This document shows, in pieces, positions 17,977 to 27,777 of a stretch of 64,000 nt of DNA; the first letter of the stretch is position 1; each line of letters starts with the position of its first letter. The translations under genes and the position numbers were made by a program. The DNA lies in the NCBI GenBank assembly GCA_002070115.1, contig MWCO01000008.1:62001-126000 (forward strand). Reading direction: 5' to 3'. The notes below the pieces were generated by a model that was not told the origin of the DNA, ran no database searches, and saw only the letters and a list, made by a program, of their open reading frames with translations. This stretch comes from Deltaproteobacteria bacterium ADurb.Bin207 (GTDB lineage: Bacteria; Myxococcota_A; Polyangia; Polyangiales; Polyangiaceae).

Positions 17977-19263
17977 ATGGCCGAATGCAATGTGTACGAT
18001 GAGCTTGTGTGGCGTGGATTGATCGACCAGGCCACGAGCCCTTTGATCCCGGATATTCTCAAGAATGAGAAAGTAACCTGTTATATCGGCTTCGATCCGA
18101 GCGCGGACTCCCTTCACGTCGGCCATCTGCTGCAAATTCTTTTGCTGGTTCGAATGCAGCAAGCGGGACACAAACCGATTGCTCTTCTTGGCGGCGCCAC
18201 CGGCGTGATTGGAGACCCCAGTGGGAAAAGCGAAGAAAGAAACCTCTTGGATCTCGATCGAGTCGAGCACAACCTCGCGGGTATCCGAGCACAGCTCGAG
18301 CATTTTTTGGGAACGACCGAAACCGGTGCCGTCACCATCGTCAACAACCACGACTGGCTTGGTTCGGAGCGGTTGTTGGGATTCCTTCGTGACGTTGGCA
18401 AACACTTCTCGGTCAATGTGATGATGAGCCGAGATTCCGTCCGTTCACGGCTCACGCAACGCGAGCAGGGAATCTCCTTTACCGAGTTCAGCTACATGCT
18501 ACTCCAAGCCCATGATTTTCTTCATCTTTTCGATAATTACGGATGCACCTTCCAACTCGGTGGTAGCGACCAGCTCGGCAACATCCTTGGTGGTATCGAC
18601 TTGATTCGTCGCTGTAGAAAAGGACAAGCCTTCGGACTCACCTCTCCCTTGCTCACCACGGCGGATGGCAAAAAGCTGGGCAAGACAGAAAAGGGAGCGG
18701 TCTGGCTCGATGCACGAAAAACGAGCGCCTATCAGTTTTATCAATATTGGGTGCGCTCCGACGATCGAGACGTCATCAAGTTGCTTTGCATGCTCACGAT
18801 GCGAAGTCGTGAAGAGATCGAAGAGCTAACCACACAGGTCGAGCAAGCGCCGCACCATCGACAAGCGCAACAAACACTAGCGCGAGACATGACTGCCCTG
18901 GTTCATGGACCGCAGGCGGCCGTGGAGGTCGAGCGTGCTGCGCAGGCTTTGTTCGGACAAGCGATTGCGGAATTGAACGAATCCACTTTGTTGGATGTTA
19001 TGTCCGAAGCCCCATCGTTGGAACTACCTGCCACCGCTTTCGATCACGGGGGTTTGGAGCTGGTCGATCTTCTTACGCGCACGCAATTATGCGCGTCCAA
19101 AGGAGCCGCTCGCAAAGACATCAGCGCGGGGGGAATCTATGTGAACAATCGTCGAATCCAAGATGTGGGCAACAGGGTCTGTCGATCCGACGCTTTGCAT
19201 GGTCGGTACCTCGTGTTGCGCAAAGGCAAAAAGAATTTTTTTCTGGTCAAATTGATGGTGTGA
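17977..19263 (+). CDS. tyrS: Tyrosyl-tRNA synthetase
   Basis: 428 residues, a normal TyrS length. The class I motifs are present: HIGH as HVGH at 47-50 and KMSKS as KLGKT at 233-237. The tyrosine-binding region GFDPSADSLHVGH and the QLGGSDQLGN motif are intact. The C-terminus (about 360-425) is an S4 RNA-binding domain (GGIYVNNRRIQD). The gene has its own upstream spacer of about 110 bases and is convergent with the S1-domain gene 22 bases away. Confidence 0.97.
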   Translation: MAECNVYDELVWRGLIDQATSPLIPDILKNEKVTCYIGFDPSADSLHVGHLLQILLLVRMQQAGHKPIALLGGATGVIGDPSGKSEERNLLDLDRVEHNLAGIRAQLEHFLGTTETGAVTIVNNHDWLGSERLLGFLRDVGKHFSVNVMMSRDSVRSRLTQREQGISFTEFSYMLLQAHDFLHLFDNYGCTFQLGGSDQLGNILGGIDLIRRCRKGQAFGLTSPLLTTADGKKLGKTEKGAVWLDARKTSAYQFYQYWVRSDDRDVIKLLCMLTMRSREEIEELTTQVEQAPHHRQAQQTLARDMTALVHGPQAAVEVERAAQALFGQAIAELNESTLLDVMSEAPSLELPATAFDHGGLELVDLLTRTQLCASKGAARKDISAGGIYVNNRRIQDVGNRVCRSDALHGRYLVLRKGKKNFFLVKLMV

Positions 19264-19276
19264 GCGTGTGCAATCC

Positions 19277-19296
19277 GAAGCGAGATCATTCGCTTC
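19277..19296 (+). terminator. Weak hairpin between tyrS and the S1 gene
   Basis: GAAGCGA and TCGCTTC form a 7-bp stem with a 6-base loop just beyond the tyrS stop, followed after four bases by TTTT. It overlaps the last codons of the convergent gene. The T-tract is short, so terminator function is uncertain. Confidence 0.3.
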
Positions 19297-21106
19297 GACG
19301 TTTTGCCAATAGGTCTCCGAGCGTGCCGAACTTGGATTCGCGCGCTACCTTCGTTCTATATTCTTGATAGGCGGCTTTCTCGGTATCTTCTTTGAGTGCG
19401 CGAATCGATAGTTTGACCTCGCCTCGCTTCGAGTCGACATCGATAATCTTGGCTTCAAGTCTCGTACCCGCTGGGTACTCCACGCGAAGATCGGTTCCAC
19501 GAGCGGTATTGGTGTGACCCGCGGGGATGAAGCCCCGGGCACTCGCACCCGTCACACCAAGGATACGAACCGTCAAACCGTGAACGTCCGCGGAAACGAC
19601 TTCGATCTGGACCGTGCGATAGGGAGCAATTTTTTGACGCGGTTCCTGTTCGTCTCCAGGCAATGCAGGGTGCAACGCGATTTTTCGCTGTTTGATATCG
19701 CAGCTAACGACCACCACATTGATTTCGTCCCCGATCGAAATGACTTCAGACGGGTCATTGATTCGCAGCAGGGAAAGGTCGGCGGTTCTGATCAAACCAT
19801 CAACCCCTGGGACGAGTTCCACGAAAACACCGAAAGGTTGCATGCGCACGACCCGTCCAGCCACCCGAGATCCCACGGGAAACTGAGATGCGCTGGCTTC
19901 CCATGGATCTCCGGTAACCGCTTTTCTGCTGAGCCAAAGCTTGCCTTTGTCATCGACACGAAGAACTTTGACTTCGGTGCTTTGTCCAACTTTGAACAAG
20001 TCGGCGAGTTTGGCGTTGCGTTCGAAGGAAGCTTCCGAAATGTGGATGAGTCCTTCGATATCGTTGGCGGAAGGGATGGCGACAAATACCCCCCATTCGA
20101 CGACGGATCGCACGGTAGCTTCGACGACGGAGCCAATTTGAAGTTTGGCGAGCCCGTCTTGACGGGCTTGGGTAGCTTCTTTTTCGAGCAATTCACGACG
20201 AGACAGGACGACTTCCTTGCCGTTTTTCTCGTACTTCATCACCTTGAAGGGCAATCGTTGCCCCACGAGATAAGACAGGTCGGCTCCGAGACGAAGGTCG
20301 ACATGGGAACCAGGAGCGAAAGCGCGAAGTCCATCGATGTCGAGTTCCACGCCGCCCTTGATGACGCCCGTGACGAGTGCATTGACGAGTTCACCGGAAG
20401 AGAGTGCCTCGGAGACGACGTCTTTGGCATTCTCGAAGCGTCGGGGATTGTGGGTAAGCACGACGAGTCCGCCTCGCGCTCCGTCGCCATGCACCGTGGC
20501 AATGAATTGGTCACCTGCCGCGGGAGGATCGGAGGAGAGTTCGTGACGGTCGAATATCGCTTTTGCCTTGCTGGACAGGTCAATGAAGATGGCATCGGCG
20601 AGAACTTCGATCACTTTTCCGAACACTTCCTCGCCGACGGGAAAGGCAGGGCGTTCACGGGTGGGTGCGTTTGCTTTGGCTTTCGGATTTTGTTTGCCAC
20701 GGGGATTCGAAGCATCGTCTTTCGCATCGTTCTTTTTCGAACGCTTGCCACGTCGCTTCGCCGATGCGGACTCGACTTCGGTGGTCGTGCGTTCATGATG
20801 AGCAGGCCCATCGATACGATTACCGATGTCGTCACCGGGCTCGTGCCAATCGTCATCCCACGCGGTTTGCGCGACTGCGGGAGCGACGACATGCGGTGCT
20901 TCATTTCCCGGGCAAGGCTCGTCGGTGACCTGCTCGGGGTTCACCGCCTCGCTGGAGCACGGCTCTTCGACCTGCGATCGGTCGTCGTCGCACGCGTGGG
21001 TTTGGATAGCTTCGGTTTCAGTGGATACGGCGGCTGTCGTATCGTCTGGTGAGGGAGCGGCAGAGGATGCGGCCGCTGGGTTGATGTCGTTGGTGTCGGT
21101 GCTCAT
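19286..21106 (-). CDS. Multi-S1-domain RNA-binding protein (bS1-like)
   Basis: 606 residues. About 120 N-terminal residues are acidic and low-complexity and end in a lysine/arginine-rich segment (AKRRGKRSKKNDAK). Several S1/OB-fold repeats follow: VGEEVFGKVIEVLADAIFID, VNALVTGVIKGGVELDI, IGSVVEATVRSVVEWGVFVA, VGSRVAGRVVRMQPFGVFVE and a C-terminal GTRLEAKIIDVDSKRGEV. Repeats 2-4 resemble ribosomal protein bS1. The disordered N-terminus is unlike E. coli bS1, so this may be a paralogue rather than the main ribosomal protein. The ATG at 21106 begins a simple soluble N-terminus; the frame is open to 21172. Confidence 0.82.
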   Translation of the reverse strand: MSTDTNDINPAAASSAAPSPDDTTAAVSTETEAIQTHACDDDRSQVEEPCSSEAVNPEQVTDEPCPGNEAPHVVAPAVAQTAWDDDWHEPGDDIGNRIDGPAHHERTTTEVESASAKRRGKRSKKNDAKDDASNPRGKQNPKAKANAPTRERPAFPVGEEVFGKVIEVLADAIFIDLSSKAKAIFDRHELSSDPPAAGDQFIATVHGDGARGGLVVLTHNPRRFENAKDVVSEALSSGELVNALVTGVIKGGVELDIDGLRAFAPGSHVDLRLGADLSYLVGQRLPFKVMKYEKNGKEVVLSRRELLEKEATQARQDGLAKLQIGSVVEATVRSVVEWGVFVAIPSANDIEGLIHISEASFERNAKLADLFKVGQSTEVKVLRVDDKGKLWLSRKAVTGDPWEASASQFPVGSRVAGRVVRMQPFGVFVELVPGVDGLIRTADLSLLRINDPSEVISIGDEINVVVVSCDIKQRKIALHPALPGDEQEPRQKIAPYRTVQIEVVSADVHGLTVRILGVTGASARGFIPAGHTNTARGTDLRVEYPAGTRLEAKIIDVDSKRGEVKLSIRALKEDTEKAAYQEYRTKVARESKFGTLGDLLAKRRSE

Positions 21107-21311
21107 CGCACGCCTCGATAGGGGATGAAAGAGGGCGCAGAGGATAGCGTATGGGTCTGCGACCTGCGACAAGGATCGTGTGACTGTTCAAAGATGAAAG
21201 AAGGTGCATACCACGAGATGGCCAGCCATGGGTTGGTAAGCACAACAGAAAACACGACAGCCCCCATGCATCGACTCTCCGGATAGTGCAAGGTGGTATC
21301 GGCAGGGGACG

Positions 21312-22208
21312 TCAGGAAACGACGCGGTTTCGTCCCATTTGTTTGGCACGATACAAAAGTGCATCGGCTTTGGCGTACAGCACTTCCGCGGTATCGTTGG
21401 CTTCCAGACTCGCCACACCCAGGCTTATGGTGACCGGGATTGTGATGGTGTCGAACGATATTTCGGCGTTTTCCACGAGAATTCTAATTTTGTTGGCCAC
21501 CGCCGCGGCCTCCGTCACTCCGGTTTCAGGCACAATAATTGCGAATTCCTCCCCTCCCACCCGCGAAAATATGTCTTCCCGTCGGATATTGACCCGGACC
21601 AAAGCCGCGAGCTGGCGCAAAACCGCATCGCCCGCAATATGACCAGAAGTGTCATTGACCTTCTTGAAATGGTCGATATCGAACAAAATCAGTGACAAAA
21701 TTCGTCCATATCGTTTGCTTCGGGACACTTCCCGCTCCAAGGCTTCGTGAAAAAAGCGTTTGTTGTGGGCGCCCGTAAGACCATCGAACGTCATCAACCG
21801 ATAGATTTCCTCGTGATACGAGGTTTCCACGCTACCGCCTTCGAGAAACTTCAAGATCGTCCGACCGACCTTGATCTGATCACCATCTCGCAATACCCGA
21901 TCCGTCACGAGTTCATCATTGACATAAGTACCGTTTGTCGACCCAAGGTCGATGGCATGCCAATGGTCATTGGACCAGACGATACGGGCGTGGCGACGAC
22001 TGACCGATTCCTGATCGAGAGGAAAATCATTCGAGGGATGCCGTCCGATTTCCATCGCGCTGTTTCTGCGCAAAGGAATTCGACGTCCGAGTTCAGGTCC
22101 GTAGATCATCACGAGACATGCTTCCCCGGACGGCGCAGACGCATTGTTCGGCGTTGGTTTCAGTACGGTGATGACCGTTCTTTCGTCATCGGCTGGACGG
22201 CGAGGCAC
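21312..22208 (-). CDS. FHA-GGDEF diguanylate cyclase
   Basis: 298 residues. An FHA domain (about 40-118) has the canonical GRHPSNDFPL, SVSRRHARI and LGSTNGTYVND motifs, so it should bind phosphothreonine. A GGDEF domain (about 135-298) contains FDIDHFKKVND, the active site GGEEF and, five residues before it, an RxxD product-inhibition site (RRED). It should therefore make cyclic di-GMP with feedback control, possibly gated by a Ser/Thr kinase. The start codon is GTG at 22208. It is divergent from the lipoprotein at 22344. Confidence 0.93.
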   Translation of the reverse strand: MPRRPADDERTVITVLKPTPNNASAPSGEACLVMIYGPELGRRIPLRRNSAMEIGRHPSNDFPLDQESVSRRHARIVWSNDHWHAIDLGSTNGTYVNDELVTDRVLRDGDQIKVGRTILKFLEGGSVETSYHEEIYRLMTFDGLTGAHNKRFFHEALEREVSRSKRYGRILSLILFDIDHFKKVNDTSGHIAGDAVLRQLAALVRVNIRREDIFSRVGGEEFAIIVPETGVTEAAAVANKIRILVENAEISFDTITIPVTISLGVASLEANDTAEVLYAKADALLYRAKQMGRNRVVS

Positions 22209-22343
22209 GCCTTAGGATAGCACGGTGCATTGAAAACCGTGAAGGGCAGAATCATATCAAGACAGGAGGGACGGAGAAAAGCCCGCCCCAACCAAATCCC
22301 GGAAGGAGCGTATTGTTCTGCTATTGTGCAAAGCACTTCGCAC

Positions 22344-23561
22344 ATGAGACTTTCGTTTCGTCGCACAGGAAAACGACTAGCAACCAGCGACTGTCGTCCA
22401 CCGATCACAAGGCAATTGGTCAAAAGGTTGTCGGCAACCAGCCTGCTTGGCCTGTGCATCGTGGCATGCGGCACCCCAGTGGCGTCGTCGCCCTCCTCTT
22501 TCTGGCTTGGACCATTACGAGACACCAAAGCTGCTTCAGTGGATCCAATACGATACCGAGGAAAGCTATTTGCAATCCGCATGACGCAACCCGCGGGGGA
22601 GACGACATGGATACGTTGTGCTTTGGAGGTTCCCTATCGTTATGAAGCGGTTGCACCCATCACCAAAACGATTGAACTCCCGAACGTCGAGGCCACTCGT
22701 CAGTTGCTTCCCGCGAGCGGAGAAGCCCTGGTTGCTCTGCTTCAAGCGGGCACCCCTGTGCGCCTTCACTATCAGATCGTAGGAAGATTCGTTGTCGACA
22801 CCGAATCTCCCCGCTCTGCAAGCATCGTTTGCCCATCCGCAACACACTACGTTCGCTCCATCGCCCTGGGGACCTACCGAATCATCGTTGGGGCCGAAAA
22901 ATCGGTCAACGCGGTGATTTCGGCCGATACACAACGGGATACTTTTGGGCGCATGCCATCATGCGCAACCCTGGCTCCTTCTTCGCCCAAAGAAGGCTGC
23001 ACCGTCCCACTCGCCGTGCAACTGTCGAGGATCGAAGGCCACGATGCATCGGCGAAAATGCGCACGGGGGATATCGCGAAGCTCGACCATGTACCTAGAG
23101 CGGAAACGATGCCTTGGATTCAAGTGAATTCGTTATCATCGGACCAGCCCCAGGCACCATCCCAGTGTACGGCTGGGTTTGAACTGATTGGGGATGTCGA
23201 TCAGGATATCGTTCGATTGACAGCGCGTTGTGGAAGCGCACTCGGGATGGTCGCGCATTCGGAAGTGTTGACCGGACAACAGGGAGCCACCGACGAGCAA
23301 GCGCGATACATCGTCAAGCTTCAGGCAGGACAGTGCTATCGGGCTTTCGGTGTAGGAGGCCCTGGCGTGCAGGACCTCGATATGGGCTGGAATTCGCCAG
23401 ACGGTTCGTCCATCGCATGGGATACAGGCCCAGAAGCGTGGTCCATCGCGCCCATCCACGGTCCGCTATGCGCACCGTCGTCAGGCGAATACGAGTTGGT
23501 GGTTTCCGTAGAACGAGGCCAAGGGGCTTTTGCCGTTCAAGTGTGGCGGGTGGCCCCGTAA
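22344..23561 (+). CDS. Predicted lipoprotein with repeated beta domains
   Basis: 405 residues from the ATG at 22344. A lipobox (LGLCIVAC) lies near residue 41, so the basic N-region is unusually long. A TTG start just before VKRLSATS would give a conventional signal peptide and is a good alternative. The mature part has two or three beta-rich domains of similar spacing. The last two look like vWA/PPC-type beta-sandwiches (GQCYRAFGVGGPGVQDLDMG; SGEYELVVSVERGQGAFAV), and that pattern resembles bacterial pre-peptidase C-terminal domains. Function unknown. The kinase-activator gene starts 70 bases downstream. Confidence 0.6.
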   Translation: MRLSFRRTGKRLATSDCRPPITRQLVKRLSATSLLGLCIVACGTPVASSPSSFWLGPLRDTKAASVDPIRYRGKLFAIRMTQPAGETTWIRCALEVPYRYEAVAPITKTIELPNVEATRQLLPASGEALVALLQAGTPVRLHYQIVGRFVVDTESPRSASIVCPSATHYVRSIALGTYRIIVGAEKSVNAVISADTQRDTFGRMPSCATLAPSSPKEGCTVPLAVQLSRIEGHDASAKMRTGDIAKLDHVPRAETMPWIQVNSLSSDQPQAPSQCTAGFELIGDVDQDIVRLTARCGSALGMVAHSEVLTGQQGATDEQARYIVKLQAGQCYRAFGVGGPGVQDLDMGWNSPDGSSIAWDTGPEAWSIAPIHGPLCAPSSGEYELVVSVERGQGAFAVQVWRVAP

Positions 23562-23631
23562 CGACGATCGCCTACTTAGTTGACAGTCGTACAAGATGAC
23601 AAACTCATAAATTGCAGCTATATTTGTGTAA

Positions 23632-26600
23632 TTGCAAACTCAGTTGATTGATCTACCGGAACATTGGCGCTTCGCCCTCGACACCGTCGTCGGCCAAGGC
23701 GCCAGTGGTATCGTTTGGCGAGCCAAAGACAAGCAAACCAACGCAATCGCCGCCGTCAAACTCGCCCGTGACCCGAGTTCTGCCGCCGCGCTCGCCCATG
23801 AAGCCGAATCACTGCTGCTTGTCGGTTCTCCGCACTTGCCTTCCGTTCTCGACCTCGGCCAACTCCCCCATTCCGAAACACAATCCCCCCAACCCCAGGC
23901 TTTCTTAGCCTTGTCCTGGGTCCAAGGCCAACGCTTGTGCCCACAATCCATACCGGACTCCCAGCGGATTGCCATCGCGACGGCGATCGCCAGAGACGTG
24001 GGCGCGGCACTCGACGACTTGCATCAAGCCGGAATGGCCCACGGTGATGTCTCCCCCAACAATATCCTCATCGACCAACAGGCCACAGGGTACACGGCAA
24101 CGCTCATCGACCTTGGCTACGCGGTCGAAGCCAACACCGACGACTTGTGGGGGCTCACCCTTCGATACGCGCCACCTGAGCTTGCCCACGGCCAGCGCAA
24201 CGCAATCGCCCGTGACTTATGGGGATTCGGCTTGTGCCTGGCCGAGGTTCTCGACGCAACCATCGCTCAATCCGCAACCCCCGCCACAACGCTTTGGTCA
24301 CGCGATTTGATCGCGCCATGGGGGGCTTGGCTTCGCGCATTGACCGCGCAGCAACCCTCCGCACGCCCTTCCGCCGCATGGATTTCCCGTTGGATCACCG
24401 GGTTCCGAAGCAACGCGCGTCGCCCGGCTCGCGTTCGAACCGCCTACTTGCGCACCCGAAAACAAACCCTGGCGCTTGCACGACAAACCATCGAGGTGCG
24501 CATTTCCGAATCGGTCTGTCCGTGGCTCGAACAAGCCGTGCGTATCGTTCGCACCGCGCACGCGCTGCGACATGGTTCCGCGCCAAACCACACAACGACT
24601 TCCTTGGATATCCAACCCCTCGACGCCGCGGGGATCAAACGCTGGTTGGTCGCGCTGGTGGGAGTTGGCGCCACCCATTGGTCTTTGCCCTCCACGATCA
24701 CGCAGCGTTCAGAACGCGATCTTGCCGCGTTGCTCGAACGACTCGCTCATCGCAAAGACCCATCGTTATGGACGCTATTGGACGTTCTCGGTGTCTTGCA
24801 TGACGATGCCATTCACGACGTTGCCCCAAAGGGGCAAGACCCTGAAGACGACGTTCCGCTTGCCCTGGCCCTCGTCCAACGTCCCGTGTCGGCGGCCGCG
24901 ATGCAAGTAGCCGAGCAGCGGCTCTGGAAAGGATCACTACCGGAAATCCATCGCGTTTTATTGGCGAAAGCGATGCGAAGCGCCGGTGGTTTAGGGACTG
25001 CTTATGCCGTGGTCGACGGTTGTTCTGACACATCAGCAGAGGTGCTTCGCGCCGATTTGCTCCGTCGGATGGGGCGAAACGAACAAGCGATTCAGCTTGC
25101 AACTTCTCTGATCGCGAAGTCCGAGGTAACCACCGATCACAAGGACGAAGCTTCCGCGATTCTGGCACGGGCGATGCTCGACAATGGTCATGCCGCGCAA
25201 GCATTACAAGTCATTGAAACATGCCAAGGTGCCCCGGCCGCAGAGGTTCGTGCGTTGGCGCAGTTGGCTCTCGGCGACCATCCGCGCGCCATACAATCCA
25301 TGGAAGAAGGCCTTGCGGTGGCGCACAACGATGAGGAACGAGCCAGACTGTTGTGTGTGCAGGGCATGGAAGCACACGCCCGTGGAGCCTCCAAGCAGGC
25401 GTATGACTCATTCGTGCAAGCCACCGAATACGCCATTGGCGCAGGCTCCATCATCGAGGAAGCCACCTACCAAACCGGTGTGGCCGCTGCGGCGGTCGAC
25501 GCTGGCTACGTGGAAAAAGCGCTCGATGCATCACTTCGCGCGGAACTGCTTTGGGAACACCTGGGTCGTCCAGAAAAAATGGCTTTCGCGCTCTTGGCAC
25601 GAGCCTCGGCATATCATCTGGTGGGATGCACTCACGATGCCCGACAACACGCCCAGCGAGCCCTCGATCATGCGCGAACAGCCGGAGACCCACGCGTCAT
25701 CGCTTATGTGCGAATGTTGATGGCCGATCTGCAATCCGGAGAGCAGCAGCAACGAGAAGCGGACTTGGCCTTTCAAGCCCTAAGTGCCCACGGAATCGTG
25801 GATGATAGGCTTCGCGCCCAAGCTCGAAAAGCAAGCATGGGAGCGCTTTCCGACGATCAAATTCGGAAGTTGGATCTTGTCGCTGAATCGGAAAACGTTG
25901 GTGTCACCGCGAAGATGGAATGGTGGACGGCGCGAGCCCGCGCGTGGAATGGTGGCCACCGGCTCGGACGCGACATGGAAATCGTATCGAAGATCGTTCG
26001 TTTGATATACGAGCCCATGCCGATTGGAATCAAAGGGCCCGGCGTATTGGCTGCACGAATCTTGGCGGCTTCCGCGGCTGATGGTGAGACAACACGTACG
26101 CTTGCTGCGCTACAAACTCGATTGTCTTTGGATTTGCTGGAGCACGTCCCTTCTTGGCTCCGCGACAGCGCCCTTTCCGTTCCCTGGGTGACGCAGGTGC
26201 CCACGGGCATGGACCAAGGAGCCACGGTCGATCGAGTCCAGCACCTTGAAGTGCTGATCCGAGCCATGGCAGAACGGAATTCGTTGCGCCAAGTTCTCGA
26301 CCGCTCGTTGGATGCCCTGGTGCTATGGACGGGTGTAGAAAGGGGAATCCTGCTTCTTCGCGCGCCAGGAAATCGACTCGTCATTCGTGCCGCCCGAAAT
26401 CTAGAACGTAGGGATCTGCAGGGCGACCAACTCGAGCTATCGCATTCGCTCGCGCAAAGAGCGCTTGTCACGCGAGAGCCCGTGGTCGCGGTGGATGCTT
26501 CGGGAGAAATGACGGAATTGCATTCTAGCGTCGGCAAACTCGGGCTTCGAAGCGTTCTCGCGGTTCCGCTGATTAGTCGAGGCGAGGTGCAAGGCGTAGC

Positions 26601-27777
26601 CTATTTGGACGATCGCTTACGAAAAGGAGCCTTTGGCCCCCAAGAGCTGTCATGGGTGCGGCTGGTTGCTGGAATTGCCGCCATGGCCATTGCCGACGCG
26701 CGTTCACAAGTGCTGTTGCGCCGCGCCGCTCGGACGACCGCACGCGCCAATGCCATACTCAAAGAGCAGCTTGCGCAACGAGAGGCGGAATTGGAGCGTG
26801 TGGAAAAAGTATTGGCAAGTGGACAAAGCAGGCCGCGACGCGGTTACGAAGCGATCATTGGCGAAAGCGAACCGGTTCGCCGCATGCTAGCGCTCGTCGA
26901 TAGGGTCGCCGCCACGGACTTACCCGTGCTCGTCGAAGGAGAAACAGGATCCGGAAAAGAACTCGTCGCAAAGGCCGTCCACGACAATAGCCATCGCCGC
27001 TCCAAACCGTTCGTCACGGAGAACTGCTCGGCCATCCCGGAAGCGTTGTTCGAATCAACCCTATTCGGCCACTTACGGGGCTCGTTCACCGGCGCGGATC
27101 GTCGACGATTGGGCCTATTCGAAGTCGCGGATGGGGGCACGTTGTTCTTGGATGAGGTAGGAGAGATACCGCTTCCGCTGCAAAGCAAGCTGCTTCGTGT
27201 GCTGCAAAACGGCGAGATATATTCCGTGGGAAGTTCCCGCCCCACGCGCGTCGATGTGCGCATCATTGCAGCCACCAACCGGGACTTACGCACGCAAGCG
27301 GCCGCTGGCTCTTTTCGGGAAGATCTATTCTTTCGTCTCGGTGTCGTCACGATACCGGTCCCTTCTTTGCGCGAGCGAATCGAAGATGTCCCGCTGTTGG
27401 TCAAACACTTTCTCGACATCCACGGCAAGAATCGAAAAATCAAACTCACGCGGGAAGCCTGGAAGATGCTCGAATCCCATTCATGGCCAGGAAACGTCCG
27501 AGAACTCGAAAACGAAATCCGACGAGCGTTAGCACTGAGCGATGATGTCATTCGAGAGCAAGATTTGTCTATTGGCGTGATGGGGCCGCAGTCCAAAACG
27601 ACCTCGGCTCCCAGCATGAACCTAAAAACGCGTCTCGAGGAGTTGGAGCGTGAACTGGTGAGGGAAGCGCTAGAACGAACGGCTGGCAACCAAAGCCGCG
27701 CTGCCCAACTACTTGGCGTATCACGCTACGGCCTTCAGAAAATGATCAAGCGTCTGGACGTGATCCACAAGCGTTAG
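23632..27777 (+). CDS. Ser/Thr kinase - TPR - GAF - sigma-54 activator fusion
   Basis: 1381 residues. A Hanks-type kinase domain (about 12-265) has GQGASGIVW, Lys43, HGDVSPNN at 137-144 and DLG (Asp160). Long helical TPR-like repeats fill about 340-800. A GAF domain lies at about 870-1040 and a short coiled coil follows. A complete NtrC-type AAA domain has Walker A GETGSGKE (near 1103), the sigma-54 loop GSFTGA at 1150-1155 and FLDEVGEIP. A Fis-type HTH (AAQLLGVSRYGLQKMIK) ends the protein. HRD is HGD and DFG is DLG, so kinase activity is likely but not certain. The start is TTG at 23632, since GTG at 23626 meets a stop at once. Its stop overlaps the convergent kinase gene by 4 bases. Confidence 0.9.
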   Translation: MQTQLIDLPEHWRFALDTVVGQGASGIVWRAKDKQTNAIAAVKLARDPSSAAALAHEAESLLLVGSPHLPSVLDLGQLPHSETQSPQPQAFLALSWVQGQRLCPQSIPDSQRIAIATAIARDVGAALDDLHQAGMAHGDVSPNNILIDQQATGYTATLIDLGYAVEANTDDLWGLTLRYAPPELAHGQRNAIARDLWGFGLCLAEVLDATIAQSATPATTLWSRDLIAPWGAWLRALTAQQPSARPSAAWISRWITGFRSNARRPARVRTAYLRTRKQTLALARQTIEVRISESVCPWLEQAVRIVRTAHALRHGSAPNHTTTSLDIQPLDAAGIKRWLVALVGVGATHWSLPSTITQRSERDLAALLERLAHRKDPSLWTLLDVLGVLHDDAIHDVAPKGQDPEDDVPLALALVQRPVSAAAMQVAEQRLWKGSLPEIHRVLLAKAMRSAGGLGTAYAVVDGCSDTSAEVLRADLLRRMGRNEQAIQLATSLIAKSEVTTDHKDEASAILARAMLDNGHAAQALQVIETCQGAPAAEVRALAQLALGDHPRAIQSMEEGLAVAHNDEERARLLCVQGMEAHARGASKQAYDSFVQATEYAIGAGSIIEEATYQTGVAAAAVDAGYVEKALDASLRAELLWEHLGRPEKMAFALLARASAYHLVGCTHDARQHAQRALDHARTAGDPRVIAYVRMLMADLQSGEQQQREADLAFQALSAHGIVDDRLRAQARKASMGALSDDQIRKLDLVAESENVGVTAKMEWWTARARAWNGGHRLGRDMEIVSKIVRLIYEPMPIGIKGPGVLAARILAASAADGETTRTLAALQTRLSLDLLEHVPSWLRDSALSVPWVTQVPTGMDQGATVDRVQHLEVLIRAMAERNSLRQVLDRSLDALVLWTGVERGILLLRAPGNRLVIRAARNLERRDLQGDQLELSHSLAQRALVTREPVVAVDASGEMTELHSSVGKLGLRSVLAVPLISRGEVQGVAYLDDRLRKGAFGPQELSWVRLVAGIAAMAIADARSQVLLRRAARTTARANAILKEQLAQREAELERVEKVLASGQSRPRRGYEAIIGESEPVRRMLALVDRVAATDLPVLVEGETGSGKELVAKAVHDNSHRRSKPFVTENCSAIPEALFESTLFGHLRGSFTGADRRRLGLFEVADGGTLFLDEVGEIPLPLQSKLLRVLQNGEIYSVGSSRPTRVDVRIIAATNRDLRTQAAAGSFREDLFFRLGVVTIPVPSLRERIEDVPLLVKHFLDIHGKNRKIKLTREAWKMLESHSWPGNVRELENEIRRALALSDDVIREQDLSIGVMGPQSKTTSAPSMNLKTRLEELERELVREALERTAGNQSRAAQLLGVSRYGLQKMIKRLDVIHKR

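Noticed and set aside
19514-21052. Long plus-strand open frame (512 codons) opposite the S1-domain gene
   Set aside because: It is an antisense shadow. The protein has no domain or signal pattern, while the minus-strand frame shows clear S1 repeats.
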